Shown one piece after another: positions 15,918 through 25,100 of a stretch of DNA of 26,243 nucleotides. Numbering within the stretch: the stretch's first letter is position 1; each line of letters opens with the position of its first letter. The DNA lies in contig DASVTU010000036.1 in the NCBI GenBank assembly GCA_036387415.1, positions 1 to 26,243 of the forward strand. Reading direction: 5' to 3'. This DNA is from DASVTU01 sp036387415 (GTDB lineage Bacteria; Acidobacteriota; Blastocatellia; Pyrinomonadales; Pyrinomonadaceae). The notes under the pieces are model-generated. The model searched no databases. It saw only the letters and a program-made list of their open reading frames with translations, and was not told the DNA's origin. Position numbers and translations under genes: made by a program.

Positions 15918-18554
15918 TCAACGAGCACTGTCGAGCGCCACGATTCGCAACTCGCTTGTGTAATGCTGGCCTGCCGCGTCCGGCAGCCACGTCTCGTCAG
16001 ACGCGGGCAACATCTCCGTCACTGTGACGCCTGATTCTTCGCCCTTCAATTCCGATGCATGCCGAATCACTTTGGCAAGGATGTTGACATAAGCGGGGCT
16101 GTCGAAATCCATGTAGAAAGGTTTCGCTTCGACCGCCGAGGCAGAGATAAAGGCAAAACGCGGGATGCCGTGTCTGTGTGTCCAACGTCGTGCGGCGACG
16201 AAGCGTTCGGCCTCGTCCTTGACGAAAGCAAACTCCATCTCGGCGGCATTGAAGCGCCATGCTTCGCGACACACGACGAGATTGTCGATACTCACGCGCG
16301 GTCTGTAAGGATTCGGATTCAAGAGGCCGAACGAAGAACTAATCCGCTGTGACAGCAATTCCGAATAGACCTCTCTGACGGTGAATCGCACGCGCCCATC
16401 GCGCGCTCGAATTACCAACTCTCCATCCGCTCTCTCCACCACCAGTTCGCTGCTCACCACTATCTGCTTCGGGTCAAGGTTCGTAAACGCAGGCAACGCC
16501 TCTATTCTGTAATCTTTGGATGCAAGGCGAGCCGGAAGCAGTCGCGCGGTTCTGCCCGCCCAGTGGCTTTTCGGGATGATTGGTGCGACGAGCGGCTCAG
16601 GCAAATCAATCTCAAAGTTTTTCAGAATCTCTGCGGGCGCGGGATGCTGCGCGACGAAAAGCCACCACGCCAGCGTGTTCCAAGCGACGTGCAACTCGCC
16701 GAGCACAAGTTTGTACTCGCCGCGCTGAATCGCATCCGCGCTCGACGCGGCAATCATCAAGTCAGGACATTGATAACGCGCCAGAGGCCACTCCGGCGGC
16801 GGCGCATCGAAGACCGACATCACGCGCTCGCGTAAATCCTCGCTGCGGTATTCAACCGCGCGAAGGTCAGTCGGGATGGCGAGAACGTCAGCCCATTTTT
16901 TTCTGAGCAGTGGGCGCAGCGTCGCGTCGAAGACGTTTTCCTGGTCGCCACCGAACAGCGGTTTCAGCTTTTCGTAAAACTCTATGAACTCGACCAACTT
17001 TGAACCGCTTGCGGCTGAAAGCTCATCGTAGGCATCCGCGAAATACTTGTTGCCCATCCCTGCCGCCTTGCACGTCAACCAACGCGCGCTCGTCAGGATG
17101 AGAGAAAGCGCCGGGCCGACTGATTCGAGAATCTCCGACCCGAGCTCGACTTCGATGTCGCGTCGGCTGTCTTCATAAATCAACGTGCGCGCAGCATAGG
17201 TGCCGCCCGCCGACCTCGTTGGCGCAACGTCTGTGAGTCGTGTAAAGGTCGTCTCCAAACGGATAAAGGCGTCATTCAACTTCGGCGCGTCGTCCGAGGC
17301 GGCGACCACTGCACGCCGCGCATCCTCCATCTCACCGAGTTGCGACAAAACCTTCACTCGCAATTCTTCGTCGCCGATGCGCTCGAACCACTTCTGCAAC
17401 GTCCTCTCCGGGTACAATTCGAGCGGCGCTTCAATCCTCCATGAGATGAGTTGATTCTTCTGAAAGATTTCCAGAACCATGAAAACGTCGCCCGTGCTTC
17501 TAAACTCGGACGGCTGCGTGCGAACCAATTCGTCGGCAATCTCTCTGGCATTGCGTTTACCGTCGCAGGCGCGCAGGAGCGCAACTTGTCCGCCGGAAAT
17601 CCTGATGGGCTTTCTCTTCGGCACGTAGAGAGAATCGTCGCGCGTATCGACGTAAGGCATACGTCGCGGCACCAGCCACGGCAGAAACTCCTTGTCTTTC
17701 GTCAACGCCTGCGCCAACGCATCCATCGCCCACACCTCGAAGTAGACGTTGCGCTCCGCGATGAGCGACGCGCCCGGCATGGCCTTCAGCGCCGCTCCAT
17801 CATCGACAAACTTTGCCCAACCTACTGGGCCGAAAGTGCCGATGGTGTCGTTCTTCGTGCAATAGCGTTGAAGATATTTGGCGACCAGTTCTTCGTGTTG
17901 GCGACGTTTGGAATTGCGCGTCGCGTGGCCTGTCGAATCGTCGGCTAAGGCCGCGACCGCCGTATGAAATGCTTGACGGTTTTGCCAGATAATCGCCTCC
18001 TGAAAGCGATTGTTGGCCGCCATCTCAGAGATAAATTTCGACTGTCGGACGAGCGCCGACTCGAACGACGCATGAAACTCTTTCCACAAATCATCGAGGT
18101 GCGTGCGCGCGTGGCGAAACGCTTCGACTTGCGAGGCTGCTTCCGTGGCGGTGTCGAGCGGTTCAGGCGCGGCGTTCTTTCTCAGACGTTTGATTGCCTT
18201 CTCCAACTGTGCCTTATGTTCCGCGTCCGTGTTCTTGACCTGACCGTGGAGCGCACGCAACGCTTCTTCTCGCAACCTTTGAAGTTCGACTTCGGTTTCG
18301 ACAATCTCATCGCGCACGCCCGTGCATTCGGAAGCAGCGAGTCCGAGCACCTGCGAGACGGGAAATCCCGCACCGCGCAGACCTATCCAACGCCACAAAG
18401 CCCACTCGCCGCCCGGCAGCGCGATGAGATGCGCCGGAAGATTCGCCGTCTCCTTCATCTGAGCGATTTCAACGTCGCTCGACGGCTTCGCCTGCGCGAC
18501 GCTATCAACGCCGACTTGCGAGTCAGTCGTTTGATTGTTCACAAGGTTGCTCAC
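15918..18554 (-). CDS. LanB-like dehydratase, tRNA-dependent glutamylation part only
   Basis: An 878-residue homologue of lantibiotic dehydratases. LanB proteins take glutamate from glutamyl-tRNA and attach it to Ser/Thr side chains; a separate C-terminal domain then eliminates it. Recognisable segments are WRWIGLRGAGFPV (54-66), a likely coiled coil at about 85-130, YLQRYCTKNDTIGTFGPVGW (227-246), VPRRMPYVDTRDDSLYVP, and near 796 GIPRFAFISA followed by KPFYMDFDSPAYVNILA. The protein ends with TEMLPASDETW and SELRIVALD, as I recall for split glutamylation subunits of thiopeptide pathways; the ~280-residue elimination domain of NisB is absent, and no LanA, LanC or elimination partner is in the window. 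The start is GTG overlapping the fkbH stop (GTGA), with GAGGA about seven bases upstream. Acting on a carrier-bound Ser/Thr, or as an aminoacyl-tRNA-dependent ligase, are both open. Confidence 0.85.
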   Translation of the reverse strand: MSNLVNNQTTDSQVGVDSVAQAKPSSDVEIAQMKETANLPAHLIALPGGEWALWRWIGLRGAGFPVSQVLGLAASECTGVRDEIVETEVELQRLREEALRALHGQVKNTDAEHKAQLEKAIKRLRKNAAPEPLDTATEAASQVEAFRHARTHLDDLWKEFHASFESALVRQSKFISEMAANNRFQEAIIWQNRQAFHTAVAALADDSTGHATRNSKRRQHEELVAKYLQRYCTKNDTIGTFGPVGWAKFVDDGAALKAMPGASLIAERNVYFEVWAMDALAQALTKDKEFLPWLVPRRMPYVDTRDDSLYVPKRKPIRISGGQVALLRACDGKRNAREIADELVRTQPSEFRSTGDVFMVLEIFQKNQLISWRIEAPLELYPERTLQKWFERIGDEELRVKVLSQLGEMEDARRAVVAASDDAPKLNDAFIRLETTFTRLTDVAPTRSAGGTYAARTLIYEDSRRDIEVELGSEILESVGPALSLILTSARWLTCKAAGMGNKYFADAYDELSAASGSKLVEFIEFYEKLKPLFGGDQENVFDATLRPLLRKKWADVLAIPTDLRAVEYRSEDLRERVMSVFDAPPPEWPLARYQCPDLMIAASSADAIQRGEYKLVLGELHVAWNTLAWWLFVAQHPAPAEILKNFEIDLPEPLVAPIIPKSHWAGRTARLLPARLASKDYRIEALPAFTNLDPKQIVVSSELVVERADGELVIRARDGRVRFTVREVYSELLSQRISSSFGLLNPNPYRPRVSIDNLVVCREAWRFNAAEMEFAFVKDEAERFVAARRWTHRHGIPRFAFISASAVEAKPFYMDFDSPAYVNILAKVIRHASELKGEESGVTVTEMLPASDETWLPDAAGQHYTSELRIVALDSAR

Positions 18555-19699
18555 GCTTCATCCTCAATCCGTATGTTCACGTAATCGGGGAACGCAGGAA
18601 TTTTCGCTAAATCATTTTCGAGCACTGCGAGGTCGCCGTTTTTTTCGAGTTCTTTGAAACCCGCGAATTTATAAGTGATGTACATCATGCGGTTGCGATT
18701 GTTGGAGACGAAATCTGCGCGGAGTCGGACGTTCGCCTGTCGAGCCGCGCGCATGATGTGGCTCAACATAATCGTGCCAACGCCCTTCGACATCACGCGG
18801 CACGACATCAACAACAATTTTATCATCCAAACTTCCGCCCCGTGTTCTACGAGCGCCAGCCCGATTTTTCCGTAACTGCCGAACTTATCATCCAGACTGA
18901 CGATGAGGAGCATGTGCTTGGGAGAACGACGAAACGCATCGAGTTCTTCATACGAATATGTGTAGCCGGTCGAGTTGAGTTGATTGGTGCGAACCGTGAG
19001 TTCTTCCGCGCGTTGTAAATCTTCCAGCTTCGCCGGAGCGATGTGCAGCACCATTTGCAGCGTCGCCAAAAACTCTTCCTTTGGCCCGACGAACTCCTCC
19101 TCGATTTTTTTGCGCTCAATATCGCTCAGATACATCTGCCGTCGCTTCATTGAATCTTCGGTCAGGAAGCGCGGATTCATGTCGGGGCGTTCGAGTAGTT
19201 GACTCAAATCAGCCGAGTCGAGGCAGAGCACTTCGGGTAGAGAAAAGTTGACCTCCTCGCGTTCAAACGGTTGGTCGTCGATGAAAGCAATCGCGTCGAG
19301 ACCGATGTTGAGAGCCTCGGCGATTAACTTGATTGACGCCGCCTTCGAGTTCCAATTTATCTGCGGGTAGAGGAAATATTCCTGTAGGCCAAACTCGCGC
19401 AGCGTCTCGGACGCTCGCGCGTGGTCGTTTTTGCTGGCGACCGATTGCAGGATGCCACGGCGGTCGAGCGTTTCGATGATGTCAACGATGCGCTCCCTCA
19501 GAACAACGCGCTCGTCTTCGAGCAGCACGCCGTGCCAGAGCGTGTTGTCCAAATCCCAGACGACACACTTAACGGCTTTCTTTTCGCTGTGCGAAGCGTC
19601 GGTCGTCGGAAGCGACGCGGTGCGCGCGTCGCCATCGGAGGCGCCGTTGTAGTTTTGTTCTTCGGTGTGAAATTGGGTGGCAGCCTGCGTGTCGCTCAT
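18551..19699 (-). CDS. fkbH: FkbH-like HAD-family protein, glyceryl-ACP formation
   Basis: A 382-residue FkbH-type protein. In methoxymalonyl/hydroxymalonyl pathways it takes a three-carbon glycolytic phosphate (1,3-bisphosphoglycerate), dephosphorylates it and loads the glyceryl group on a dedicated ACP. HAD motif I is VVWDLDNTLWHG with Asp49 and Asp51; SVASKND follows as motif II and AFIDDQPFEREEV as motif IV. The C-terminal half has RTNQLNSTGYTYS, typical of the family's GNAT-like region. The first 40 residues are low-complexity and poorly conserved. A longer reading from 19822 is open, but ATG at 19699 forms an ATGA overlap with the acyl-CoA dehydrogenase stop and has AGGAG eight bases upstream, so I use it. 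The stop overlaps the start of the LanB-like gene. With its three upstream neighbours it forms the complete extender-unit set except for an FkbG-type O-methyltransferase. Confidence 0.94.
   Translation of the reverse strand: MSDTQAATQFHTEEQNYNGASDGDARTASLPTTDASHSEKKAVKCVVWDLDNTLWHGVLLEDERVVLRERIVDIIETLDRRGILQSVASKNDHARASETLREFGLQEYFLYPQINWNSKAASIKLIAEALNIGLDAIAFIDDQPFEREEVNFSLPEVLCLDSADLSQLLERPDMNPRFLTEDSMKRRQMYLSDIERKKIEEEFVGPKEEFLATLQMVLHIAPAKLEDLQRAEELTVRTNQLNSTGYTYSYEELDAFRRSPKHMLLIVSLDDKFGSYGKIGLALVEHGAEVWMIKLLLMSCRVMSKGVGTIMLSHIMRAARQANVRLRADFVSNNRNRMMYITYKFAGFKELEKNGDLAVLENDLAKIPAFPDYVNIRIEDEA
18561..18565 (-). promoter_or_regulatory. Ribosome binding site for the LanB-like GTG start
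   Basis: The minus strand reads GAGGA, then six bases, then GTG at 18554. The GTG overlaps the TGA of the FkbH-like gene, so the site lies inside the upstream gene. This fits a translationally coupled pair. Confidence 0.65.
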
Positions 19700-20835
19700 C
19701 GCCGATGCTCCTGATAAGCAAACTGTGCAATCGTGAGTTGCTGCATCTGAGTGCTTCCTTCGATGATTTCCATAATCTTCGCGTCGCGCCAAAATCTTTC
19801 GACCGGATAATCCGCGCTGCAACCGTTAGCACCATGAATCTGCACAGCATCGCTGGCGGCTTTCGTCGCCGTCGTCGAAGCGAAATACTTGGCAATCGAC
19901 GTTTCCATCAAACTTTGCGGGTCGCCTGTCTCTTTCAAATATCCGGCTTGCAGACACAACAGACGCGCGGCCTTCACGTTGGTAATCATCTCCGTCAGCA
20001 TTTGTCGGATGAGTTGCTGCTCTTTGAGATAGACGCCAAACTGTTTCCTCGTATCGGCGTAGGCGAGGCTCGCCTCCAGACATGCTTGCGCGATGCCGAC
20101 GCAACCCCATGCCACACTGTAGCGCCCGTAGTCGAGCGCCGACGCGGCCACATGGGAGAAACCAAAACCCACACGCGCAACCAAATTCTCTTTCGGCACA
20201 AGGCAATCGTCGAGATGCACTTCGGCGAGCATCGAAGCTCTGACGCCCAACATACCGCCGATGGGTTTCACCGTAAGACCGCGACGCTCTTTTTCGACGA
20301 TGAAGGCCGCGCTCTTTCCTTCGCACTGACCGAAGACCAAAAAGAGGTCTGCTATCTGTCCGAAGGTTATCCACTTCTTGCGCCCGTTCAGGACGAAAGA
20401 ATCGCCGGAGGGCGTGGCGGTCGTCTCGACGCTCGCGGCATCGCTGCCGACGTTCGGCTCCGACAGACAGAACGCCGCCACTACTTCGCCCGACGCGAGT
20501 CGCGGCAGCCAGTAATCTTTTTGCGTCCGGCTACCCCACCTCTGCAAAGCATGCGCGACCATGTTGTGAACCGTCAGCAGGCTTCGCAGAGATGAACATC
20601 CGCGCCCGAACTCCTCGTTAAGCAGGCCAAATGTAATCATGTCCATGCCGCGCTCTGCGCCGCGCTGCGGCAAGATGGCACCGAGGTATCCCTGCTCGGC
20701 AATCTTTCCGATGAGTCCTTGCGGCACGCGCTCGTCCCTGTCGAACTGATTGGCATGAGGCACAATCTCCGCATCGACAAACGCGCGAAACGTGGCTCTG
20801 TCTTTCTGTTGCTGCGGAGTCAATTCGATTTTCAT
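19696..20835 (-). CDS. fkbI: FkbI-like acyl-CoA dehydrogenase acting on an ACP-bound substrate
   Basis: A 379-residue flavoprotein of the acyl-CoA dehydrogenase family. In FK520 and zwittermicin A pathways the homologue works with the 3-hydroxyacyl-CoA dehydrogenase to oxidise glyceryl-ACP to hydroxymalonyl-ACP. Family motifs include FCLSEPNVGSDAASVET, WITFGQIAD, GGMLGVRAS, YADTRKQFG, and near the end VQIHGANGCS, PVERFWRDAK and IIEGSTQMQ, the last carrying the usual catalytic Glu. I prefer ATG 20835 because MKIELTPQQ is the normal family beginning; an in-frame GTG at 20871 would add 12 basic residues. Neither start has a strong ribosome binding site. The stop overlaps the FkbH start as ATGA. 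A role as a Dap desaturase, as for VioJ-like proteins, is less likely in this four-gene context. Confidence 0.92.
   Translation of the reverse strand: MKIELTPQQQKDRATFRAFVDAEIVPHANQFDRDERVPQGLIGKIAEQGYLGAILPQRGAERGMDMITFGLLNEEFGRGCSSLRSLLTVHNMVAHALQRWGSRTQKDYWLPRLASGEVVAAFCLSEPNVGSDAASVETTATPSGDSFVLNGRKKWITFGQIADLFLVFGQCEGKSAAFIVEKERRGLTVKPIGGMLGVRASMLAEVHLDDCLVPKENLVARVGFGFSHVAASALDYGRYSVAWGCVGIAQACLEASLAYADTRKQFGVYLKEQQLIRQMLTEMITNVKAARLLCLQAGYLKETGDPQSLMETSIAKYFASTTATKAASDAVQIHGANGCSADYPVERFWRDAKIMEIIEGSTQMQQLTIAQFAYQEHRR
19708..19712 (-). promoter_or_regulatory. Ribosome binding site deciding the fkbH start
   Basis: The minus strand reads AGGAG followed after eight bases by ATG at 19699-19697. 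The ATG overlaps the TGA of the upstream gene (ATGA). This rules in the shorter protein over the reading that begins at 19822. Confidence 0.75.
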
Positions 20836-20897
20836 GCGGCTCGATTTCGCGCGAGTCTTGAAACGATTCACGCGTTGAGAATATTGGCGGCGGGTGG

Positions 20898-21161
20898 TTA
20901 GAGTGCCTGCGTCGGAGCAGTTTTTCGTTCGACTAAATGCGCGATGGCATCGACGCTTTTGAAGTTGTCAATATCCAAGTCTTCATCCTCGACGACGACT
21001 CCGAACTCATGCTCGACAAACTGCACCAACTGCATCGCAAAGAGCGAATTGACGAAGCCGAGCGCGAAAATATCTTCGCCGTCCTGAATGTCATGATTTC
21101 GCAAAAAGCGTTGAAGAAAGGCTCTAATTTTCTCTTTGTTTTCTTCCATTGAGATGTTCAT
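20898..21161 (-). CDS. fkbJ: Discrete acyl carrier protein for the hydroxymalonyl extender unit
   Basis: An 87-residue free ACP of the FkbJ type. The phosphopantetheine site is ALGFVNSLFAMQLVQF with Ser in VNS, the pattern of carrier proteins for methoxymalonyl/hydroxymalonyl-ACP rather than the GGDS of modular carriers. The rest is acidic, as expected for an ACP (EEFGVVVEDEDLDIDNF-like stretch near residues 48-65). It lies between the 3-hydroxyacyl-CoA dehydrogenase and acyl-CoA dehydrogenase genes and should hold the glyceryl group while it is oxidised, then hand the unit to the PKS acyltransferase. The start codon is probably ATG 21161; a second ATG four codons downstream is possible, and no strong ribosome binding site separates them. 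Confidence 0.93.
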   Translation of the reverse strand: MNISMEENKEKIRAFLQRFLRNHDIQDGEDIFALGFVNSLFAMQLVQFVEHEFGVVVEDEDLDIDNFKSVDAIAHLVERKTAPTQAL

Positions 21162-21210
21162 CCGCTTGAGCGCGAGCTTCGAGTTTGCACGTCAAATACT
21201 TGATAGCTGC

Positions 21211-22062
21211 TCAGTAAGTGTAAAAGCCTCGTCCGTTTTTTCGACCGTGCAAGCCTGCGTCCACCATCTTCTTCAAGAGCGGGCACGGTCGATACTTGCT
21301 GTCGTTGAAACTCTCGTATAAGACTTCAATCGAGAAAAGAATCGTATCCAGCCCGATGAGGTCGGCGGTCTCTAGCGGCCCCATCGGATGACCGAAGCAG
21401 GTCTTGAAAATCTTATCCACGTCCTCTGCCGTCGCCACTTGTTCGTGCAAAAGATAGACGGCTTCGTTAATCGTCAACATCAAAACTCGATTCGACACAA
21501 AGCCCGGCGCATCGTTGACGACGACGCCTTCTTTGCCCATGCGAGCCAGGAGACGCTGCGCGATATCGATGGTCTGCTCCGACGTGTGAAAGCCTCGAAT
21601 CACTTCCACGACGGGCTTCAACGGCACCGGGTTCATAAAATGGATACCGAGAACCTGCGCCGCTCGTTTGGTAGCCGAAGCGATGCGCGTGATGGGAATG
21701 GCCGACGTGTTGGCAGCATAAACAGCATGTTCCGCACACACCTCATCCAAACGCTCGTAGACGCCGCGCTTCATCTCCCATTTCTCCGTAACGTTTTCGA
21801 TAACAAAATCCACGTCCTTCAATTCGCCATAATCGAGTGTGAAGCGAATACGCTGCAACACTTCATCGGTCGGCTCCTTCGACGCGTCTTTCTTGAAGAG
21901 ACTTTGGAGACGAAGATTGTTTTTGATTTCACGTTTCGCACGCGACAGAACATCTTCGGATACGTCCAACAGAACCACTTGATGTTTCGTCTGCGCGAGA
22001 TTATGCGCGACCCCGACGCCCATCACGCCCGCTCCGATGACGCCTACTTTTTCAACGCTCAT
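21211..22062 (-). CDS. fkbK: FkbK-like 3-hydroxyacyl-CoA dehydrogenase
   Basis: A 283-residue NAD-dependent dehydrogenase of the 3-hydroxybutyryl-CoA dehydrogenase family. The Rossmann motif VGVIGAGVMGVGVA begins at residue 6; the family motifs ANTSAIPIT, GIHFMNPVP, PGFVSNRVLM and ADLIGLDT follow, and the C-terminus GLHGRKNGRGFY is complete. Next to a free ACP, an FkbI-like flavoprotein and an FkbH-like protein it should oxidise the C3 hydroxyl of glyceryl-ACP on the way to hydroxymalonyl-ACP. The gene begins 61 bases after the first NRPS, with GGAG roughly 12 bases before the ATG, and ends 49 bases before the ACP gene. A primary-metabolism role in fatty-acid oxidation is unlikely given the operon. 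Confidence 0.93.
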   Translation of the reverse strand: MSVEKVGVIGAGVMGVGVAHNLAQTKHQVVLLDVSEDVLSRAKREIKNNLRLQSLFKKDASKEPTDEVLQRIRFTLDYGELKDVDFVIENVTEKWEMKRGVYERLDEVCAEHAVYAANTSAIPITRIASATKRAAQVLGIHFMNPVPLKPVVEVIRGFHTSEQTIDIAQRLLARMGKEGVVVNDAPGFVSNRVLMLTINEAVYLLHEQVATAEDVDKIFKTCFGHPMGPLETADLIGLDTILFSIEVLYESFNDSKYRPCPLLKKMVDAGLHGRKNGRGFYTY

Positions 22063-22123
22063 TTAAGACGACTCCATCAACCTCTATCGATTATGCGAAA
22101 CTTGTTTTCGAGTTGTGTTTACT

Positions 22124-25100
22124 TCAGGAAGGCTTCTGCGGTTTCTTCTTCGCCGTCGCCTGCCGACGACGTTCGGCCATCAACTTTTGCTGTTGGCTTA
22201 TCGCGCTCGCCTGTCGATTGACGCGTTCCTGCACTTGCTGAGCGACAGGTTGTTCGGTGCCCGTTTCGGTGCCGAGGAATTTGGCGAGCGATCCGATGGT
22301 CGGGTGTCTGAACATCTCGACCATCGTGATGCGTTCGTGGTAATGCTCTCGCAACTTGCTGTAGACCTGCGCGATAAGCAGCGAGGTGCCGCCCACTTCA
22401 AAAAAGTTGTCGTGGATGCCTACACGGTCGATGCCGAGCACGTCTTTCCAGATGCCCGTGATGAGTAGTTCGGTGTCGGTTTCTGGTTCGACGTAGGCGA
22501 CCTCAATCTCCGGTCGCAGGTTGTCGGGGTCAGGCAGGCTCTTGCGGTCAACTTTGCCGTTGGGAGTCAGCGGCAGCGCGTCGAGCAGCACGAAGGCCGA
22601 CGGCACCATGTACTCCGGCAGGCTCTCCTTCAAAAACTTTCGCACACCGTTAATCGAAGCTTCATGCCGCGCCGACGACGGTTGTTTGTCCGTAGCCGTT
22701 TCCGCCTGCGCCAATTCATTGACTGCCGCTGCCGACGGTTGAAAGTTTCTCTGTATCGCGTAAAGCATGTAGACGTGGACGGTATCTACATCCGCCGCCG
22801 ACTGTTCGACGTTGATGATTTTTTCAACGTTTACTTCAAAGTTATGCTCGGCGAGACGCGTGCTGATTTTTTCGAGCAGTTCGTCTGTTTCGACTTCTAA
22901 CACGACCTGTTTAATCTTTTTCCAATCCTCTTCACGGATGCCCTCAAGCACGTCAAACTCGCTCCGCTCACAATCAACCTTGAGGTAGTCGATGCGTTCG
23001 ACGCCCTGCTCGGCGATAACGTCAGAGAGCGTTCTCAGAGGGCAGGTGAAAGTCTCTGTACGGAAGCGTTCCTCGATAACTTGTTCGAGTTCGTCGGGTG
23101 TGAAGAGTCCGTTTCCATTTTCGCCGGGATTGTTTTGCAGCCAGTCGAGGATAATCGAGCGCGTCACCTGTTTGTCTTTTTCGACATCGGCATAACGGCT
23201 CGAAAGTCCGTCCATAAGTGGGTAAAAGGTGAAGTTTGCGCTGCCCGCATGGTCTGAGACGCCGCAGTTGAAAAGCTTCGCATTCAGATTATGCAACTCG
23301 ACGTTAGCACGCAGGACTTCAAACGTGGTCGGGATTGGCTCGAAGGCGTAGACCTTCGAGCCCTTACACTTTTGATTCACGAACAGCGTGAAGAAGCCCG
23401 TATTCGCTCCGACATCAAAAACGCAATCGCCATCGTTGAGCGTGACGCCGTGCTTGAGGTACGTCTCGTTCTCAAAAATCTCTCGATAGCCGACGTTGGT
23501 TTGAAAGTCGCTGAGTTGCGCGACGACCATGCCGTTCGGCAATTTGTAGCGCCGTTGATTCGCGGGCAACGCCGCACTTTTTGTCTCCGACAGTTGTTGT
23601 TCGAGCGATTCGGCGTTGTCTCCGTTGACGACCAGATAAGCCACCAGACGCTTGCTACCCGTCTCGTCTTCGCGTGCGCTCACCACCGCTTCTCTCACCC
23701 AATCGTGCCGGACGAGTGCCGATTCAATCTCCTCCAATTCGACGCGATGCCCGCCGACCTTGACTTGCTGGTCGATGCGTCCGAGGAATTCAATATTGCC
23801 GTCGGGCAGATAACGCGCCCTATCGCCAGTCTTGTACAGGCGTGCGCCCCTTTGCCCGCTAAACGGGTCGGGGATAAATCTCTCCGCCGTCGCTTCCGGG
23901 CGTTCCAAATACCCGCGCACCACGCCCGCGCCTCCGATTAAAAGTTCGCCAGTCACGCCGACCGGCACGGGTCGGAGTTCCTTGTCCACGATGAAGATTT
24001 CCGTATTCGCAATCGGCCTTCCGATTGGCACGCGCGCTCCTACTTCGTCGATGCGATAGACGGTTGACCAGATGGTCGTCTCCGTCGGGCCGTACATGTT
24101 AAGCATGCTTTCGGGCGCAACTTCACGCAGTTGCTGCGCCAGGGAAACTGGCAACGCTTCGCCTCCCAACAGCAACTCTTGAACTGTTCCGAGCGATTCC
24201 GCCGCCGAAGGCTCCAACAACAACATGCGCGCCATCGATGGTGTACACTGCAAGTGCGTCACCTGATGTTCTTTAATTTGTTCGGGCAGCGTGTAGTGTT
24301 TCTTATCCCCTTGCTTTGCGGCACGCGTCGCTTGCTGGCTCGCCTCTTTCAGCTTGTACAGATTTTCCAGACTCGACATCACCGAATCGAAATCGACGCC
24401 GAAATCAATCAGGCACGCCACCTCGTCAACGCCAACCGACTTCAACTCGTCGATTTTTTCAAGGCACGTCTCCGGCGTTCCGAACAAACCACTCGTCTCG
24501 AAGAAGCGGTCGAAGGCGTGTTCGAGGATGACTCTCATATCTTCCTCAGTCCACTTCTTCGGATCGACATCCTTGCCCAGACTCATCGCCAGATTCCGCG
24601 TCAAATCAACCGAACTTCTCAGATAATTGGTAAACGGCTCGCGTACTTTTTCGCGCACCTCCGCCACATCGTCGCCCACGTAAGCGTGAAGCATCAAAGA
24701 CACATGCCCCGTTCCCTGATGACCATGCTCGCGCCACGACTCTCGATAGATGGCTATCTTCTCCGATAAATCTTCGATGCTCTGACCGAGCAGATGCGTC
24801 AATATGTTCGCGCCGATTTCGCCCGCCATCTGAAACGTTTCAGGATTGCCTGCCGCCGTCAGCCACACGGGCAGTTCTTTCTGAATCGGCTGCGGAAAAA
24901 TTTTCAACTCGACATCATTGCCCGCCCCACTACGAAAACTTGCCATCTCACCCCGCCAGAGTTTTCGCACCGTCTCAATCTCACGCATCATTATCTGTTT
25001 ACGGTCGGCATAACTTTCAGGAGCGAGTACGAAGTCATTCACATGCCACCCGGACGCAAACGAGATAGCCACTCTCCCCTTTGAAATATTATCGACCACC

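Noticed and set aside
18551..19822. A longer FkbH-like protein beginning at 19822.
   Set aside because: It would overlap the acyl-CoA dehydrogenase by 127 bases; the added residues are not family-like, whereas the ATG at 19699 has AGGAG and an ATGA overlap.
19696..20835. A VioJ-like desaturase forming ureidodehydroalanine.
   Set aside because: The gene sits within a complete hydroxymalonyl-ACP set and overlaps fkbH; the FkbI role is the simpler reading.
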